Positions 38,478 through 50,130 of a DNA stretch of 64,000 nucleotides are shown here, piece after piece. How positions within the stretch are numbered: position 1 is the first letter of the stretch; each line of letters begins with the position of its first letter. The stretch is from Aulostomus chinensis (Eukaryota > Chordata > Actinopteri > Syngnathiformes > Aulostomidae). The position numbers and the translations under genes are program-made. The notes beneath the pieces were generated by a model that made no database searches, was not told the origin of the DNA, and worked only from the letters and a program-made list of their open reading frames with translations. Location of the stretch: NCBI GenBank assembly GCA_037954235.1, contig JBBMOA010000006.1, positions 21,334,041 to 21,398,040 of the forward strand, given 5' to 3'.

Positions 38478-39000
38478 ATGCATGTTTCTGCTCAAACTAT
38501 CAGAAACAGACTCCATGAGGCTGGCACAAGGGCCCGACATGTACAAGTGCTCACAGCCCAGCACAGTGTGGCATTTGCATTTGCAACTGAAAACCAGAAT
38601 TTGCAGATTTTCCATTGGTGCCTTATTCTTTTTAAAGATGAGAAAAGGTTCACACTGAGCACATGTGATGAATGTAAGAGAGTCCGGAGATGCTGTGGAG
38701 AAAGTTCTGCTGCCTACAACATTCTCTGGCATGTCTAGTTTGACAGTGGGTCAGTGATGGCTTCCAGCGAGGCATATCCTTGGAGGACTGCACAGACCTC
38801 AACTTACCAGCCAGAGGTACCCTGACTGCTGTTATGTACAAGGATGGGATCCTCAGACCCATTGTCAGATCATATGCTGGGGCAATGGGCCAGTGTGACA
38901 GTGCCGGCCTCAGGTGCCTGGAGGGTGTCGCAGGCCTCTGGGACATAAAGTATTGTTGCCTCCACCACCACATCACACCTAAAAATGTCCAGGTTGCCAA
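38478..39000 (+). pseudogene. Tc1-like transposase remnant
   Basis: The first frame reads SAQTIRNRLHEAGTRAR at its start and LFKDEKRFTLS around residues 51-61, where active Tc1 proteins have FSDESRF. This is the end of the DNA-binding domain and the first DDE residue region. After a shift, a DSGSVM piece and ILRPIVRSYAG near 38850 match the middle of the catalytic domain. Stops and frame changes abolish function. Confidence 0.8.
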
Positions 39001-39273
39001 TGCACCTTCTTATTAGTGTTTCTCTCTGTGGCCTGATGTGGATTGATCTTTGTTTTAATATTTTACTTTATTTACTTATATTTGACATTCTCAAATTGCT
39101 TAATTTAAGTGTGTTAGACTGAGACAATCCTGAATGAAACAATGCTCAATTTAAGCTGCTTATTCAGTAGATTTGAAGGGTCATTTCAGAGAAACTTTGC
39201 CTGTCAATTGACAGATGTTTTTAAAATCTAGAAGACGAGTATTTTCCCCCTCTATTTTCATCAAGCACTGTAT
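39001..39273 (+). mobile_element. Probable right part of the Tc1-like element
   Basis: After the transposase remnant comes AT-rich sequence with GGGTCATTTCAGAGAAA and CTAGAAGACGAGTATTTTCC words, ending CAAGCACTGTA. An ACTGTA end matches Tc1 termini, which open with TACAGT. No left partner was identified, so the boundary is provisional. Confidence 0.45.
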
Positions 39274-39967
39274 TACTGAACAAATTTTGGCTTACGTTTT
39301 GGAGTCAAATATACCTGTTAAGTCCACAAAAAATCTAAAATAAATACAACATAATAAATTATGATGTGGCATGAATTAAGTTTACTATACTTGAACTATC
39401 CTGCACTCATTTGCAAAGAGTGGATTCAATGTGCCATTTGTCATTCCCTTTAAAATCCAAGTTGCACAAGGACTTGGGGTGTTGTATTTCAGTGGTGCAT
39501 TTATTTCAACCTGGGAGAAGTGAGAGCTTTGGATCATAAACATAAACAGTCCTCTTCATGCGCCAGGTAAAGGTACGTGAGCATGTCTTGTGCTCATAAA
39601 CAGAGGTGAGAAGGATCTGGCGGCCACCTTTTTTACATTTTCGGGCATCAGTAGAACCACATTGCAATGCCACGCATCTGATATGCCTTATAAAAAGCAC
39701 CACCTCTTCTTTTTCTAGAGTGCAAACATTTTCTAGTATGCCAAAATGAGCAATGAATGAGTACAGCATTATTTGTTTAAGTATCTCTATCTGTACAACC
39801 ACCAAAATTATCTGTATCCACATCCATACTTGAGGGAGCAGGGTTTAACCAGTAAATGGGTGGGGCTTAATTTGGAAATGTGTTTTATTTGTTGAATTGG
39901 TTTCATGAAATTAATAAGGATTGATCTGAAGTTTCTACATTTTGTATTTGTTTGAATTAGTGTTAAA
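39274..39967. other. Intergenic DNA, no gene seen
   Basis: AT-rich. The 105-codon minus-strand frame at 39506-39823 has no recognised domain and is left out. Confidence 0.5.
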
Positions 39968-39979
39968 GGTTCAAGATAA

Positions 39980-40535
39980 AGGTGGTGCAGTGGTTAACAC
40001 TGTCACCTCACAGCAGGAAGGTTCCAGGTTCGAGCCTCATCTCTGAATGGAGTTTGCATGTTCTCCCTGTGCCTGCATTGGTTCTCTCCTGGTACTACGG
40101 CTTTCTCCCACAGTCCAAAGACTTGCAACTGGGTTGACTAGGTTGACTGGATTCTCTAAATCACAGGTGTCAGTAAAGGGCCGTATGGCTGCAGGTTTTC
40201 ATTCCAACCGAGGAAAAGCCACACCTGAATCTACATAAATCAACTAAGCTGTGTCCACACAGCTCATTGGTTGGATCAGGTGTTGCTTTTGCTTGGTTGG
40301 AATGAAAACCTGCAGCCTCACGGCCCTTTACTGGATCAGTTTGACACCCCTGCTCTAAATTGACCATTGGTGTGGCATTGAGAGTGAATGGTTGTCTGTC
40401 TATATGTGTTGGCCCTGCGATGGGCTGGCTACCCATCCAGGGTGTACCCCACCTCTCATCCGAACGCTGCCGGGATAGGCTCCAGCCCCCCTGCAACCCT
40501 TAACAGGATAAGTGGTAGAAAATGGATGGATGAAT
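39980..40535 (+). mobile_element. SINE type A with nested hAT MITE, 12-bp TSD
   Basis: Head, B-box-like GGTTCGAGCC, body and tail (GGATAAGTGGTAGAAAATGG then ATGGATGAAT) are all present. The body is split by the 191-bp MITE at 40162. The direct repeat GGTTCAAGATAA flanks the SINE at 39968-39979 and 40536-40547. Without the nested piece the SINE is about 357 bp, in line with the 363-370 bp of other copies. Confidence 0.93.
40162..40352. mobile_element. hAT-type MITE nested in a SINE, 8-bp TSD
   Basis: The left end is CACAGGTGTCAGTAAAGGGC and the right end is TTTGACACCCCTG. GGTTTTCATTCCAACC occurs in inverted orientation in both arms, as in the copy at 23140. The direct repeat CTCTAAAT lies at 40154-40161 and 40353-40360. 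CTCTAAATTGACC is a known word of the SINE body, so the empty site can be read directly from the other SINE copies. Confidence 0.95.
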
Positions 40536-40547
40536 GGTTCAAGATAA

Positions 40548-43500
40548 GCTTTAGATGACTGGTCAGAGGACTAAATTAACTATTTATAGAATAGTCGCAT
40601 ATTGAACTTCTACTGCCACTGACTTGATGTTGACTGAATTGTAATGTAGAGCAGCTGACGGCTGGTTCAGTCTCACTGTCTGATAAATTACAGTATATAC
40701 CTCTCATGTCTGAGTATGTAAGTGTTTCAGATTAAATGAAAATAAAATAAAAAAAAGTTTGTGTGCGTGTGTGTCTGTGTGCCTGCTTAGGACAGAAATA
40801 AAAGTGGCAGTGTTCTTTAGTTCTAGGCCAAATGATGGTTGGGTTTTGCTTATTATGTGTAAATGAACTGATATTGTGACTGTGGACCTGTGGATGATGA
40901 AGTTCATCCTATTTTTTTTCTTTTTAATAAAAGCACCAGGGCCATTTTTCTATCAATCTGTAACCAATGTAGAAGAAAAAAAGGCCATAGCTCAGCACAG
41001 GGCACTTTGTTTATTTGTTATTTTCCAAACAGTGCATTGTTGATTGAGGGATTGAACAAGTGAATCTTATACACAGAGAATTAGATTCTGCACTAAACAA
41101 CAGGGAACCACATCTATCTTTAGTGTGACAATTGTGAGAGTGCATGTGGAGGGAGGGATTCTATGTGTGATTGACAGGCCAGCTTCATATTAGATAACGT
41201 TGGACAAATGCACCCAATGAGAACATTCCCTCCTTGAAAATAACCTGAAAACAGATAATGACACATTATTAATCATCAGTTACTCAGCCTCATCACAACC
41301 GCAGAATCCATAATGGATACTTGTTTCATCTGAGTATCTGGCTCGTCCCTACCCATAACGTGCCATGGTTGCACCGGACAATGCCTCATTAGCATACCTT
41401 GACACCTGTTAGTACATGTGTAGCACATTTCTTTTACTAGTTAAAGGGCAAGGGTGCTTGGTGTGAAAATGTAATTTGTGCCAGCTTGAAACAAAAAATG
41501 ACCTTTACACTTGACTGAGCAACAGCTCACATCATGCCTAAAATAGGGATTTTGATTTTACTCATCCTTTTGATCCAGTACAAACTGTTACTGAGAGGTT
41601 GTTTGGGGAACTTGGCTTATATCCCCCAATTTGTACCTTTTCCAGTGATGGTCAAATTGGGGTGAGGCTATCTCAAATGGGATGTGTTGCAAGCAGCATA
41701 ACTTATAACAATTAAATTTAACAGAGAAACCCCCAAATATCACTTCTATGATACTAGAGGATCTACAAGGTACAGTTTATCTCCTCTGCAGGATGTTTAA
41801 TGTATTATTTTGAAGGAAACTGAGTCTTTTGAAGGTACACACACACACACACAAATTGCGCATGTGTGCATGTGATGAAACGTGCCCCTCTATGTCAAAG
41901 TTGTTGTTTTCACGATTCAGTTTATATGAATTCTGCTTTTCTTTAACAGGTTAAGCTTAAGGGGGCCTTTAGTCTTTGCCTTTTTCTTTTGGGGAGTTAC
42001 AAAAGAGGGGTCATTTCACATTTATTGAGTTTTCTGTTTTTTAATTACAGATCATTAAGCTCATGTGATTTGAAATTCCATTATTATTTTGATGTGTGTG
42101 TTAACTGACTCAGAGCAGGCCTTGCCAGCGTAACTGTGAAAATGGCTGCTAACAGAGTTTTCTCAAGGCCAACAACAGCAGCAGCCTACACTTCTAGCAA
42201 CTGTCAGACACACCTCAGGTGTTGATTTATACCATTAATAATTCACAAAGTTACTCACCGCCCTCTGTGTTGGCCAGATGCCTCTCCGCATTTGCAGACT
42301 GTCAGCTGCACACTGCACTGGACATGTCACAGTTGCAGAAAATGGATATAAATATTTTAGACAATATACACCAGGAACAGCCACTGGAACAGACTTCACA
42401 TTTGAAGGGGCTGCCATGTTTTTGGGACCATCCTATCTTTTTTAAAAAAGGAAAAAAAGTCTGAGGGAGCTGGGGAGAGATGTGCCATGTAGACAGGAAA
42501 GCCACATATCTCCCTCTTCCTCTGATTGCTGCTCTTTAATGAGCAGGGTGGATGGTGAATCTTTTCAGAGCAAATTGTTGAAGACATCTGGGCAAGCTTT
42601 CTCCCTGATGCAGCTGAAACGTCCCTCTAGATGGTGTTGGCATGGCAACCTCTAACTGCTATTCAGCAGCGTTGTGGTTTGAAAGGTTTAGGGTCCATAG
42701 TTGAAAATCCATTTGGGCCTCTAGCAGTGCGCACTGCAATCCACTCCCCAAGCTTGAGGTGCACTAAATTCTCCCCTGCCAAAAGAAAAATAGATTTTCT
42801 TTATGAATTGATGGCACTCATGGTACCAATATATGTCTTTGTGGTTTTCCTTTGTTTTCAGGTCCTTATTAGTGGTAACACATCAAGGTGGTTTGGCAGC
42901 AGTATCTTGAAAAACCTTTTTGAAATAGAAAAGTTATGGCATTTTTGACACAGATAGTCCTATTTGAATTACTTTATTTGGAGGGGGTCTTCTTTAAATT
43001 ACAATAAATTGTTACAATAATAAAAATGAAATAAAAAAGAGTTAAAATAAATAGTTTTTGATTAGAATTAAAATCTACAGAACAATACCCATCTCACAGT
43101 TAATGCAGTGACAAACTGTATGTGAAATAGTGGTGGTCTGGAGAGAATGGAGGAGGAGTGGAGGGCTTAGGTTCATCTCCACAGTTGGCTCCCCACAACA
43201 ACACTTAATGACCCCTGTCCTTCAGCTGAGATGAGACACTCCAGCCACAGAATTATCTGAAGGGCACTGTGTTTGAGAAAATTATCTCATCCTCAGAGAC
43301 AAAATTGCAGGGAACTTGTCATTACAATTAGCATTCGTTGGTCCTTTGGCACATTTTAAGTAGGCAAACCAACAAAAAAAAAAAAAAAAAAAAAACAAAA
43401 CAGTCATGACAGATGTAGCCATCCAGCATATACACACAGAACATTCACTGGCTGTTCTACAATAGCTTCAACAAAGGATTACATTGTTACAGACCAGAGC

Positions 43501-45579
43501 ACAAAAAATAAGCAGTTGCCAAAATGAGTCTGGGAGCTGCCCTTCTTTTAAATCTTGATGTATCCCCCAAAAATACAACGGACATACAAAGGACTGATGA
43601 TGAAATGAATCAGTCAATGAAATTTTCTTAAGGAAAAAATGGTACACCTTAAGCTCCACTATTCTCCAAGTCTGGGGACTGTAATGACATTTTAACACCA
43701 GAGCAGTCCACAGAACACTATCAATTTGATACTGTAATCATGTTATAATGCAACAAGACGACAATTTTTCAGAGCACCATAAAATAATGACATGAGAGTC
43801 ACAATCAAAGTCTCAATATTTCACAAAGAATTGGCATTACAACTAAGTGGTTGAACAGAAATTGATATGTATTTCACCTGCCTCTGATTCTGTTGTAACG
43901 CTCAATTGGATTTTAACATTTATCATAATTGATAGGAACCAAGTCTCTGGCGTGTTCTTGTCTTGTATCGGTACACTGCACTGTGCTTTCCAAATGACTG
44001 AGAGTAATCCCTTAGCTATATTTCTCTTAAATGCAGCACCCACACAATCCCCCTTAAATTCATGAGCAATCTCTCAGCATTCAACCATGACTAGAGGTAT
44101 TCAAAGCTAGTGTTATAAGTATGCTCAAGGCGATAGCATGATAGTCTCAAGTGCCCATCACTTGCATTTTTCTCTTACTTGACTGCCTTATATTCGTTCA
44201 AATTCAAAACAAATTGTCTTTGCCACCAGATGGCATCTGTTGTATCACCGTTGTGCAGAGACATGAAGATTATGAGATTGGTGAAAGATTCTTCTCTTTA
44301 TAATGTCTTTGTCTATAAAGCATAATCAGCAGCATATCACTGTGTATTACGATGCACACAAACACGTCAGAACATTACAGGACAAAAAGCTTGCAGAATA
44401 CGTTTTTGAGAATTGTTTTCAAAATATCTGTCATCTATTTGTATTGAAGGTAAAAAGTAGCCAGAATTATATCCTTATCCCAAATAATAAGTGCTTTTAT
44501 ATTTTCAGTCATGTGTTTTCCAGAAGTAGAAACATCGATGGCTTTGCATGTGTTGAAATGGACAGTGCTTAGGTTAAAAAAAAAAGCATCCCCAGGTGTT
44601 TAAATTGTTAGTTGTGGAGTCCTAAATATGCAACAAAGTGTTACAGCTTTCAATGTGACATCACTGTTCATCTCAGGAATTATGTCCATCTTGGATAAAT
44701 CTGCATTTAATACATTCATCAGTGTATGCATGGAGCATGTGTGTACGGAGGCTGTGGGGTAATATGGCAAAAAAACTTGTTTAAAATCATCAGTGTTTCA
44801 GTTTACCTGTGTAGCATGTTGCATTTAACAAGCATACAGCATGTGTTGTACTGCAATGGAAATGCAACAAAGGTAATTAATTTAACATAGTGCTGTAAGC
44901 TTTAATGTGTTAATGGCCCTGATTAACCTCAGTACTGTGACATATTAATTTTACTTTAATGGAAATTTATTGTATGATTAAGTTTAACTGTGTCCTCCTG
45001 CTTCAAGTGTGTATGTTCATCAAAAGGTGTGAAGAGCTCATAGTACAGTGTCCCTCCTGCACCCCATATACCCTGTGTAGCACACATCAGACATTGGTTA
45101 ATCATACCATATCTGTGATAGTGGATTTCATGCCATTGGATTACATTAACCCTTTAAAAATGTAATTTGAAACAGTCCTGCAAGCACAGCAGAGCTGAAA
45201 GTTCAGGCAACTTTTAAATGGCAAATGGAAGGGTCACTCATCCAGGATTTACCGACACACACAAACTGAACTCTACACTCAAAATGACAAAGTGGCTCAA
45301 GCACAAAAAATGGCAATGCCCAGTACTCCCTGTGACTTTTTATACAACAAATGAAGATATTCTCATTTGGAAATAAGCCGAGATATTATTAATCAAGTCA
45401 AATTCCAAGATCACATGCTCGCCCCAAAAATACAACTATGGAAGTCAAGCATTTTAATTATGCAAGCAATAGTAAATACAGTGATGAACTTTATGACATT
45501 TTTTTTGCACTGATTCACAGCAATAGAGTGTATTGTTCATTTTTTAATATCATGGACATTGTTGTGAAATGGCATTTCA
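40548..45579. other. Long AT-rich intergenic stretch
   Basis: No supported gene. It holds a short (CA)n near 41837-41852, a 22-nt poly-A at about 43373-43394, and scattered frames under 110 codons without domains. The longest (42631-42948, 105 codons) has a hydrophobic middle but no other support. Confidence 0.5.
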
Positions 45580-45705
45580 GATTTCCAGCCATCATCCACT
45601 GCCTATCCTGTTTCAGGGTTGGGGAGGCTGGAGCCTATTCCAGCCTTTATTAGGCTGAGGCGGGGTACACCCTGCACAAGTTGCCAGTCCATCACAGGGC
45701 ATTTC
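45580..45705 (-). mobile_element. SINE type A tail fragment
   Basis: On the minus strand it reads GATGGACTGGCAACTTG, GGTGTACCCCGCCT and GGAATAGGCTCCAGCC, ending in GGATAGGCAGTGGATGATGG. This is the last 120 bp of type A. Such 5' truncation is usual for retroposed copies. No TSD was found. Confidence 0.75.
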
Positions 45706-46035
45706 AAATTGATTGTTTTAAAATAAGTCACATTAAGTCAGGGAGAAAACTTTTTTTTTTTTAGTATCCCACTGCACCATTAAATTGTCACTATCATGAT
45801 ATATTTATCCTCAATACTAAATCCCCCCAGACATAAAAACCTAAAAAAAAAAAAACATTTATGTGCTACTCATGTTGTGGCTTTGAATGACTGTCATGAG
45901 ACTGTAGTTGTCAGATTTTTATAAAGCACTAACAGCAATTCCTAAGCAAGAGTATTGTTATGATGAGGACAAATTGAAAAAAATGCAACATGAGGGATAT
46001 GTAATGTGCTCTCCCTCTATTTCCAGCATTTTTCA
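45706..46035. other. Intergenic DNA, no gene seen
   Basis: AT-rich with two poly-A/T runs. Confidence 0.5.
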
Positions 46036-46240
46036 ATGCATTTGCATGTCAGTTGCTATAGCAACCCAAGCAGAGGCTGTTTATTAAGGAGGGCTAGTGT
46101 TTAATTGATCCACTAATGCATTTAGCTACACACTCGCCACTAAGTTGCCTTTGTTTCCAGGTCACATTTTAGGGACAGGCATTTACATAAAAGCATTTGC
46201 CACTGCCAGAACCAATCATTATCAGCAGTTTCTTTTTTTT
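46036..46240. promoter_or_regulatory. Candidate cis-regulatory block with octamer and RFX X-box words
   Basis: ATTTGCAT (octamer, bound by POU factors) lies at 46040-46047. The perfect palindrome GTTGCTATAGCAAC, which fits the RFX X-box pattern, lies at 46052-46065, only four bases away. TAATGCATTTAG and CTTTGTTTCC words follow within 110 bp. The block lacks simple repeats in an otherwise repeat-strewn area. Function is inferred from motif matches only. Confidence 0.3.
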
Positions 46241-47829
46241 AATTTTTTGTCCTTTGGCAACAATGTGGTGTAAACACTGACTATTAAAAGTAGCAATATT
46301 GCTTCATCAGGGAAATTATTATAATACTAACACTGATGGCAAACATAATAAGTTTGGCAGGTGCTTTATCCAAACAGTCAGTAATATGAAAATGCTAATT
46401 AATAGTTTCATTGCAAACAAAAGCAATCGCCAGGACTCTGTCACCAGTAGCTATAACTATTAAATATAAATCAAGTGTAGGGTACAGCAACATGTCACTG
46501 CCAGGAAAATATAACAAAATAAACAGTTTTAAGTTCTAAGAAATGTTTTGTCCATGCTTTTAAAAAGCTGGCAACACCAAAAAGGATATTCAGTCCGGAT
46601 TTAATTTTCCTTAAAAAACAACAACAACAACCAAAAAAAGGAGAAAAAAAAGAAAAAAAACAAAACAAAAAATTGTTGCTCTAAATGTTGTTTGATGTTG
46701 ATGTTAATATTTTTCCAAAATATCTTGCAATTCAAGCCTGATGAATGTGCTGTTTAGGGAGTGGTTGGGTAATTACTATATGTAAATTTATGTAAATTAT
46801 TAAATACAGACATAAAACCTGTCTTTTGGATGTTCAGATGAAGTAAAAAAAAATTGGGACACATGGTAAATAATTTAATTAAGAGGAAATTGGAAAAAAA
46901 AAAAGTAAACTCCCTTTCAACTTTTGGGGCATGGTTGAGGAAACCATGATCAGGTTTGTGCTTTTGTTGATACTTTGATGTATTCAATTTTTTTTGTCCA
47001 TACCATGCTCATTGTCTTGTTTGAACTTTAAATTTCTTTGTTACTTTGTAAGTATTCCTCGGCAGAGTGACTTTGAGTTTTTGCCACATGGCCTTCTTCC
47101 CTCATGAGAGGTTTTTTTTTTGTTGATACTTTAAAATACTTTTAAACTTCCTTTATCTTGAACCTTGCCTTTGAGTCATGCATTTGGGTTCACATCCTAG
47201 CACAAGTCATGATGGACACAATCTTAAACCAAGCCATGTTTTCTTCATCAAGTCCCCCCCAACCACCTATTTGGATTTAAATCATCTATATTTAAGGAAT
47301 CTAACAGACTTTTACTGAAAGGGGCTGTTGTCAGAAAATATTTTGCATCAGATTATACTGATTAAACAAAACTCATTTTTGAATGAACTATTACATTTTT
47401 TGGTACACAAGAATACATTTTCAGTGAAAAATCATGGAAATTTGGAACTTGGGTAACACAGGCATTTCTTGTATCCTGTATCCTTGTTTGTCTCAGAGAC
47501 TATCCAGCATCATTAAGTGCTGACTCATTTTCAGAGAGCTCTCAATGTTTTATCATTTTGAACACGACTTAGGAATTACAAATTGAATTAACTCCTTTCT
47601 CCCAAATTTGAGCAGGCTAACTGGACTTTTTGAGAGGTCAGCAATTAATCAAGCATAACCACTTAACTCATCTTATCAAAGATATGATCATGTGCTTCAG
47701 TATTTTCTTCTGTTTTTTATTGTGAAAGTAAATTTTAAAATTCATAGATAATAATAATTATATTTTAGCATTAAAAATATCATATTAGTTAAAGAGCTTA
47801 ATACTGGTGTATTAAACATGACAGAAACA
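46241..47829. other. AT-rich intergenic DNA
   Basis: A-rich low-complexity sequence at about 46615-46672 and 46843-46905. No gene supported. Confidence 0.55.
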
Positions 47830-48690
47830 TGTATCCATCCATCTTCAACTGCTCATCTGAAATTGGGTCACAGGGGAAGCAACTTCAGCAGGGGACCCCA
47901 AACTTCTCTTTCCCTTGTCACATTGACCAGCGCTGACTAGGGAATCCCAAGGCATTACCAGACCAGTGTGGAGATGTTGTCCCTCAACCTTGTACTCAGT
48001 CTGCCCAACAGCCTTCCCCCAGTTGGACGTGCTGACTCCTTCTGATGCAAAGGAACAATTACTCTGCTCCCCTTTCAGATGACTGAACTGTTCACCTAAT
48101 TTCTAAGGGAGACACCAGCCACGCTTCTGAGGAAACACATTTCTACTTTTTGTACCCCAATCTCATTCTTTCAGAAATTACCCATATTTCTTGATCATCG
48201 GAGAGAGTAGAAATGAAGACTGGCCAACAGATCAAGAGCTCTGCCTTCTAGCATAGCTCTCTTTTTGTAACAATAGTGCGATAGAGCAAATGTATGACCC
48301 CTCCCACTCCCACTGCTTCAATTCTTCGGTCTATTTCATTTTCCATAGTTCCTCCAATCAAGAACAGGACCCTGAGATGCTGAAACTCCTTAACTTGGGG
48401 GAAGCAGTCTGTCTTCTGTCTGTCTTTACTGCCCTTAGGATAGCGTGCCAAACCCCAGCAGTTCTCCCTGGAAAAGGTGGGTCTTCAGGGATCACAAGCA
48501 TCCATGTCGCTTTTTTGGGCTGTGCCCAGAAGGGCTCTGGGAAAAATCCAGACACCAGGCGCTGGCTAGGGCACATCCTTGCCTGGCTGAAGAAGGGGGC
48601 CCCCAGGCTTCCTCAGGGCAGGTTCTCACATCTTCTTCTCTGAGCTTTCATGAGTATGTTCTGAACCATTTTTCGTCTGGCCCCTCATAA
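47830..48690 (-). mobile_element. RTE/Rex3-type LINE, internally deleted
   Basis: On the minus strand the element starts near 48690 with the family's 5' leader (GGGGCCAGACGAAAAATGG). That leader also occurs in the copy at 52735. It continues to about 48445, then jumps to the C-terminal coding end (the 48248-48451 frame reads VKEFQHLRVLF and ENEIDRRIEA). It runs on to a (GATG)n tail at 47831-47842. The endonuclease and most of the reverse transcriptase are absent. The 5' leader and 3' tail are kept, which is the layout of a deletion derivative that could use partner enzymes. Confidence 0.8.
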
Positions 48691-49035
48691 TGTAATGTGA
48701 CTGATATTTATTTTTACACTCAATATAGGGAGGTGAACTAGATCCACCCTGCAAAGTGTCTCAGGAGTTTAAGTTTTGGTTTAAATTGTTTGACAGCATA
48801 TCTGAGTATTCCGGGCTACAATGCACATAAATACAGTATTTCAACCTTACTTATTGTTCCTTTGAGTGGTAGGCATTTGTAGTTTTCAGCATCTGACATA
48901 TGTGCAGTGGTCTATACCCATCAATAGGTTTTGAAGGCTGACAGCCCTAGTTTATTACCCTTGTTGAGAGCAGAACACACTGCTTCAATGATGTCTAATA
49001 TGCCAAGTATACCTTTGTTTGTCCCCAAGCATTTT
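48691..49035. other. Intergenic DNA, no gene seen
   Basis: No feature supported between the RTE copy and the retroposon. Confidence 0.55.
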
Positions 49036-50130
49036 TTTCTCGGGTTGGGACTTGGCGAGAGCAGTCGCACTCCTCCTCCCTCCTCCTCTTCTTTTCTGTC
49101 TGACTATCATTCTTTGTCTCAACTTCTATCCAACGCAGCTGTGAGCTCTCTACCTAAAACTAATCATGGAACTGATCAGCTGGTCTCTCAACGCTATTGA
49201 CACCATATTTTTGACAAGGAAATCAGGATCGGAGGAACCTGCCTGTCCGCATGGAACTGACCCTGCGGACAATGTTCTCGATTCCTGGGGGAGATAGTGT
49301 ACCGCGTGCTTGACGCCTCTCTCCGTGGAGGACATCGAGGACCTCTACTTATTTGGGTTCATGGTTGTGGGGCTTCTCCTCCTCGGACTTGGAGGTGCCC
49401 TCACATACCGTAAAATTGGCAAGACGACAGCTGCCACCAGATCTGGATCTCCACAACTGACCGTCATTTACAACGCAATTATTGATGCTGGCAAAGCGGG
49501 GCAACAACAGACTCTTGAACTGAAACAACAGACTCTTGAACTGAAACGCAGGATGGAAACCATCTCGGAGCAGTTGGCTGCTTTGCGAAGAGGAGAGTGA
49601 TGTTGAAGACCAGAAAATTTTAACTTACAATTAGGATTGGACTGAAAGAGAAGACGGATTGGAATGTGTGCTCCTCTGCCCTAACCCAAACACAGCAACC
49701 TTATCGGCTACTGAAGGTCATCTGCCCACTGTTTATCCTCCAGGAGAACTCCTTCTGCCTTGGTGACGCAAATGGCACGTACTATCCCCCCCCCCCCCGT
49801 GTGTTCCTGACCCCCGCCTCTGCCCTCTACACCTCCCTTGGGGTGGCAGCGCCTGTTGGCTGCAGCCTGCTCCGCCCGGGCTTGGTGGCACGGCCCTGCT
49901 GCGACGCCTCACTCTCACTTGCCTCCATTGGGTCAACGGACTGCTCAAGTTTAGCGTACATACACAACAAATGTATATGTGCTGTTGTTAAATTTCTGAA
50001 GTGTACCATTATTACTTTCAATCTGTAATTATTGTGACCGCTTGTGATAGTTGTATCAGGCTTTGAGTTGTTTACTGCATTTCACCTTGGGCTCGATCCC
50101 TTGGTGACAAATAAACACTCTCTCCCTCTT
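49036..50130 (+). mobile_element. Membrane-ORF retroposon, copy 1 (ORF broken)
   Basis: The body at 49036-50071 is nearly identical to that at 56024-57062: a pyrimidine-rich leader, a 144-codon ORF, and a roughly 470-base untranslated-looking 3' part. After TTTGAGTTGT the copies diverge completely. Here the tail is TTTACTGCATTTCACC, then an imperfect hairpin around CTCGAT, then AAATAAA and a CTCTCTCCCTCTT end. The AAATAAA plus short tandem repeat resembles the 3' ends of LINE-mobilised elements. No TSD was found. The family is unrecognised. Confidence 0.7.
49166..49600 (+). pseudogene. Membrane protein ORF of retroposon copy 1, stop at codon 44
   Basis: Same frame, start and stop as the intact ORF at 56154, also 145 codons. 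Codon 44 is TAG at 49295-49297, where the other copy has TGG. This cuts the protein before the membrane segment. A Met at 49310 could restart translation and would give 96 residues with the membrane span and coiled coil intact. Most codon differences from copy 2 change the amino acid (by my count about a dozen against four or five silent), as expected for neutral drift after insertion. Confidence 0.75.

Noticed and set aside
49666..50028. Second plus-strand ORF after the membrane ORF, also at 56655-56945
   Set aside because: The copies agree for about 80 codons and then run into different frames through small indels, which suggests an untranslated region.
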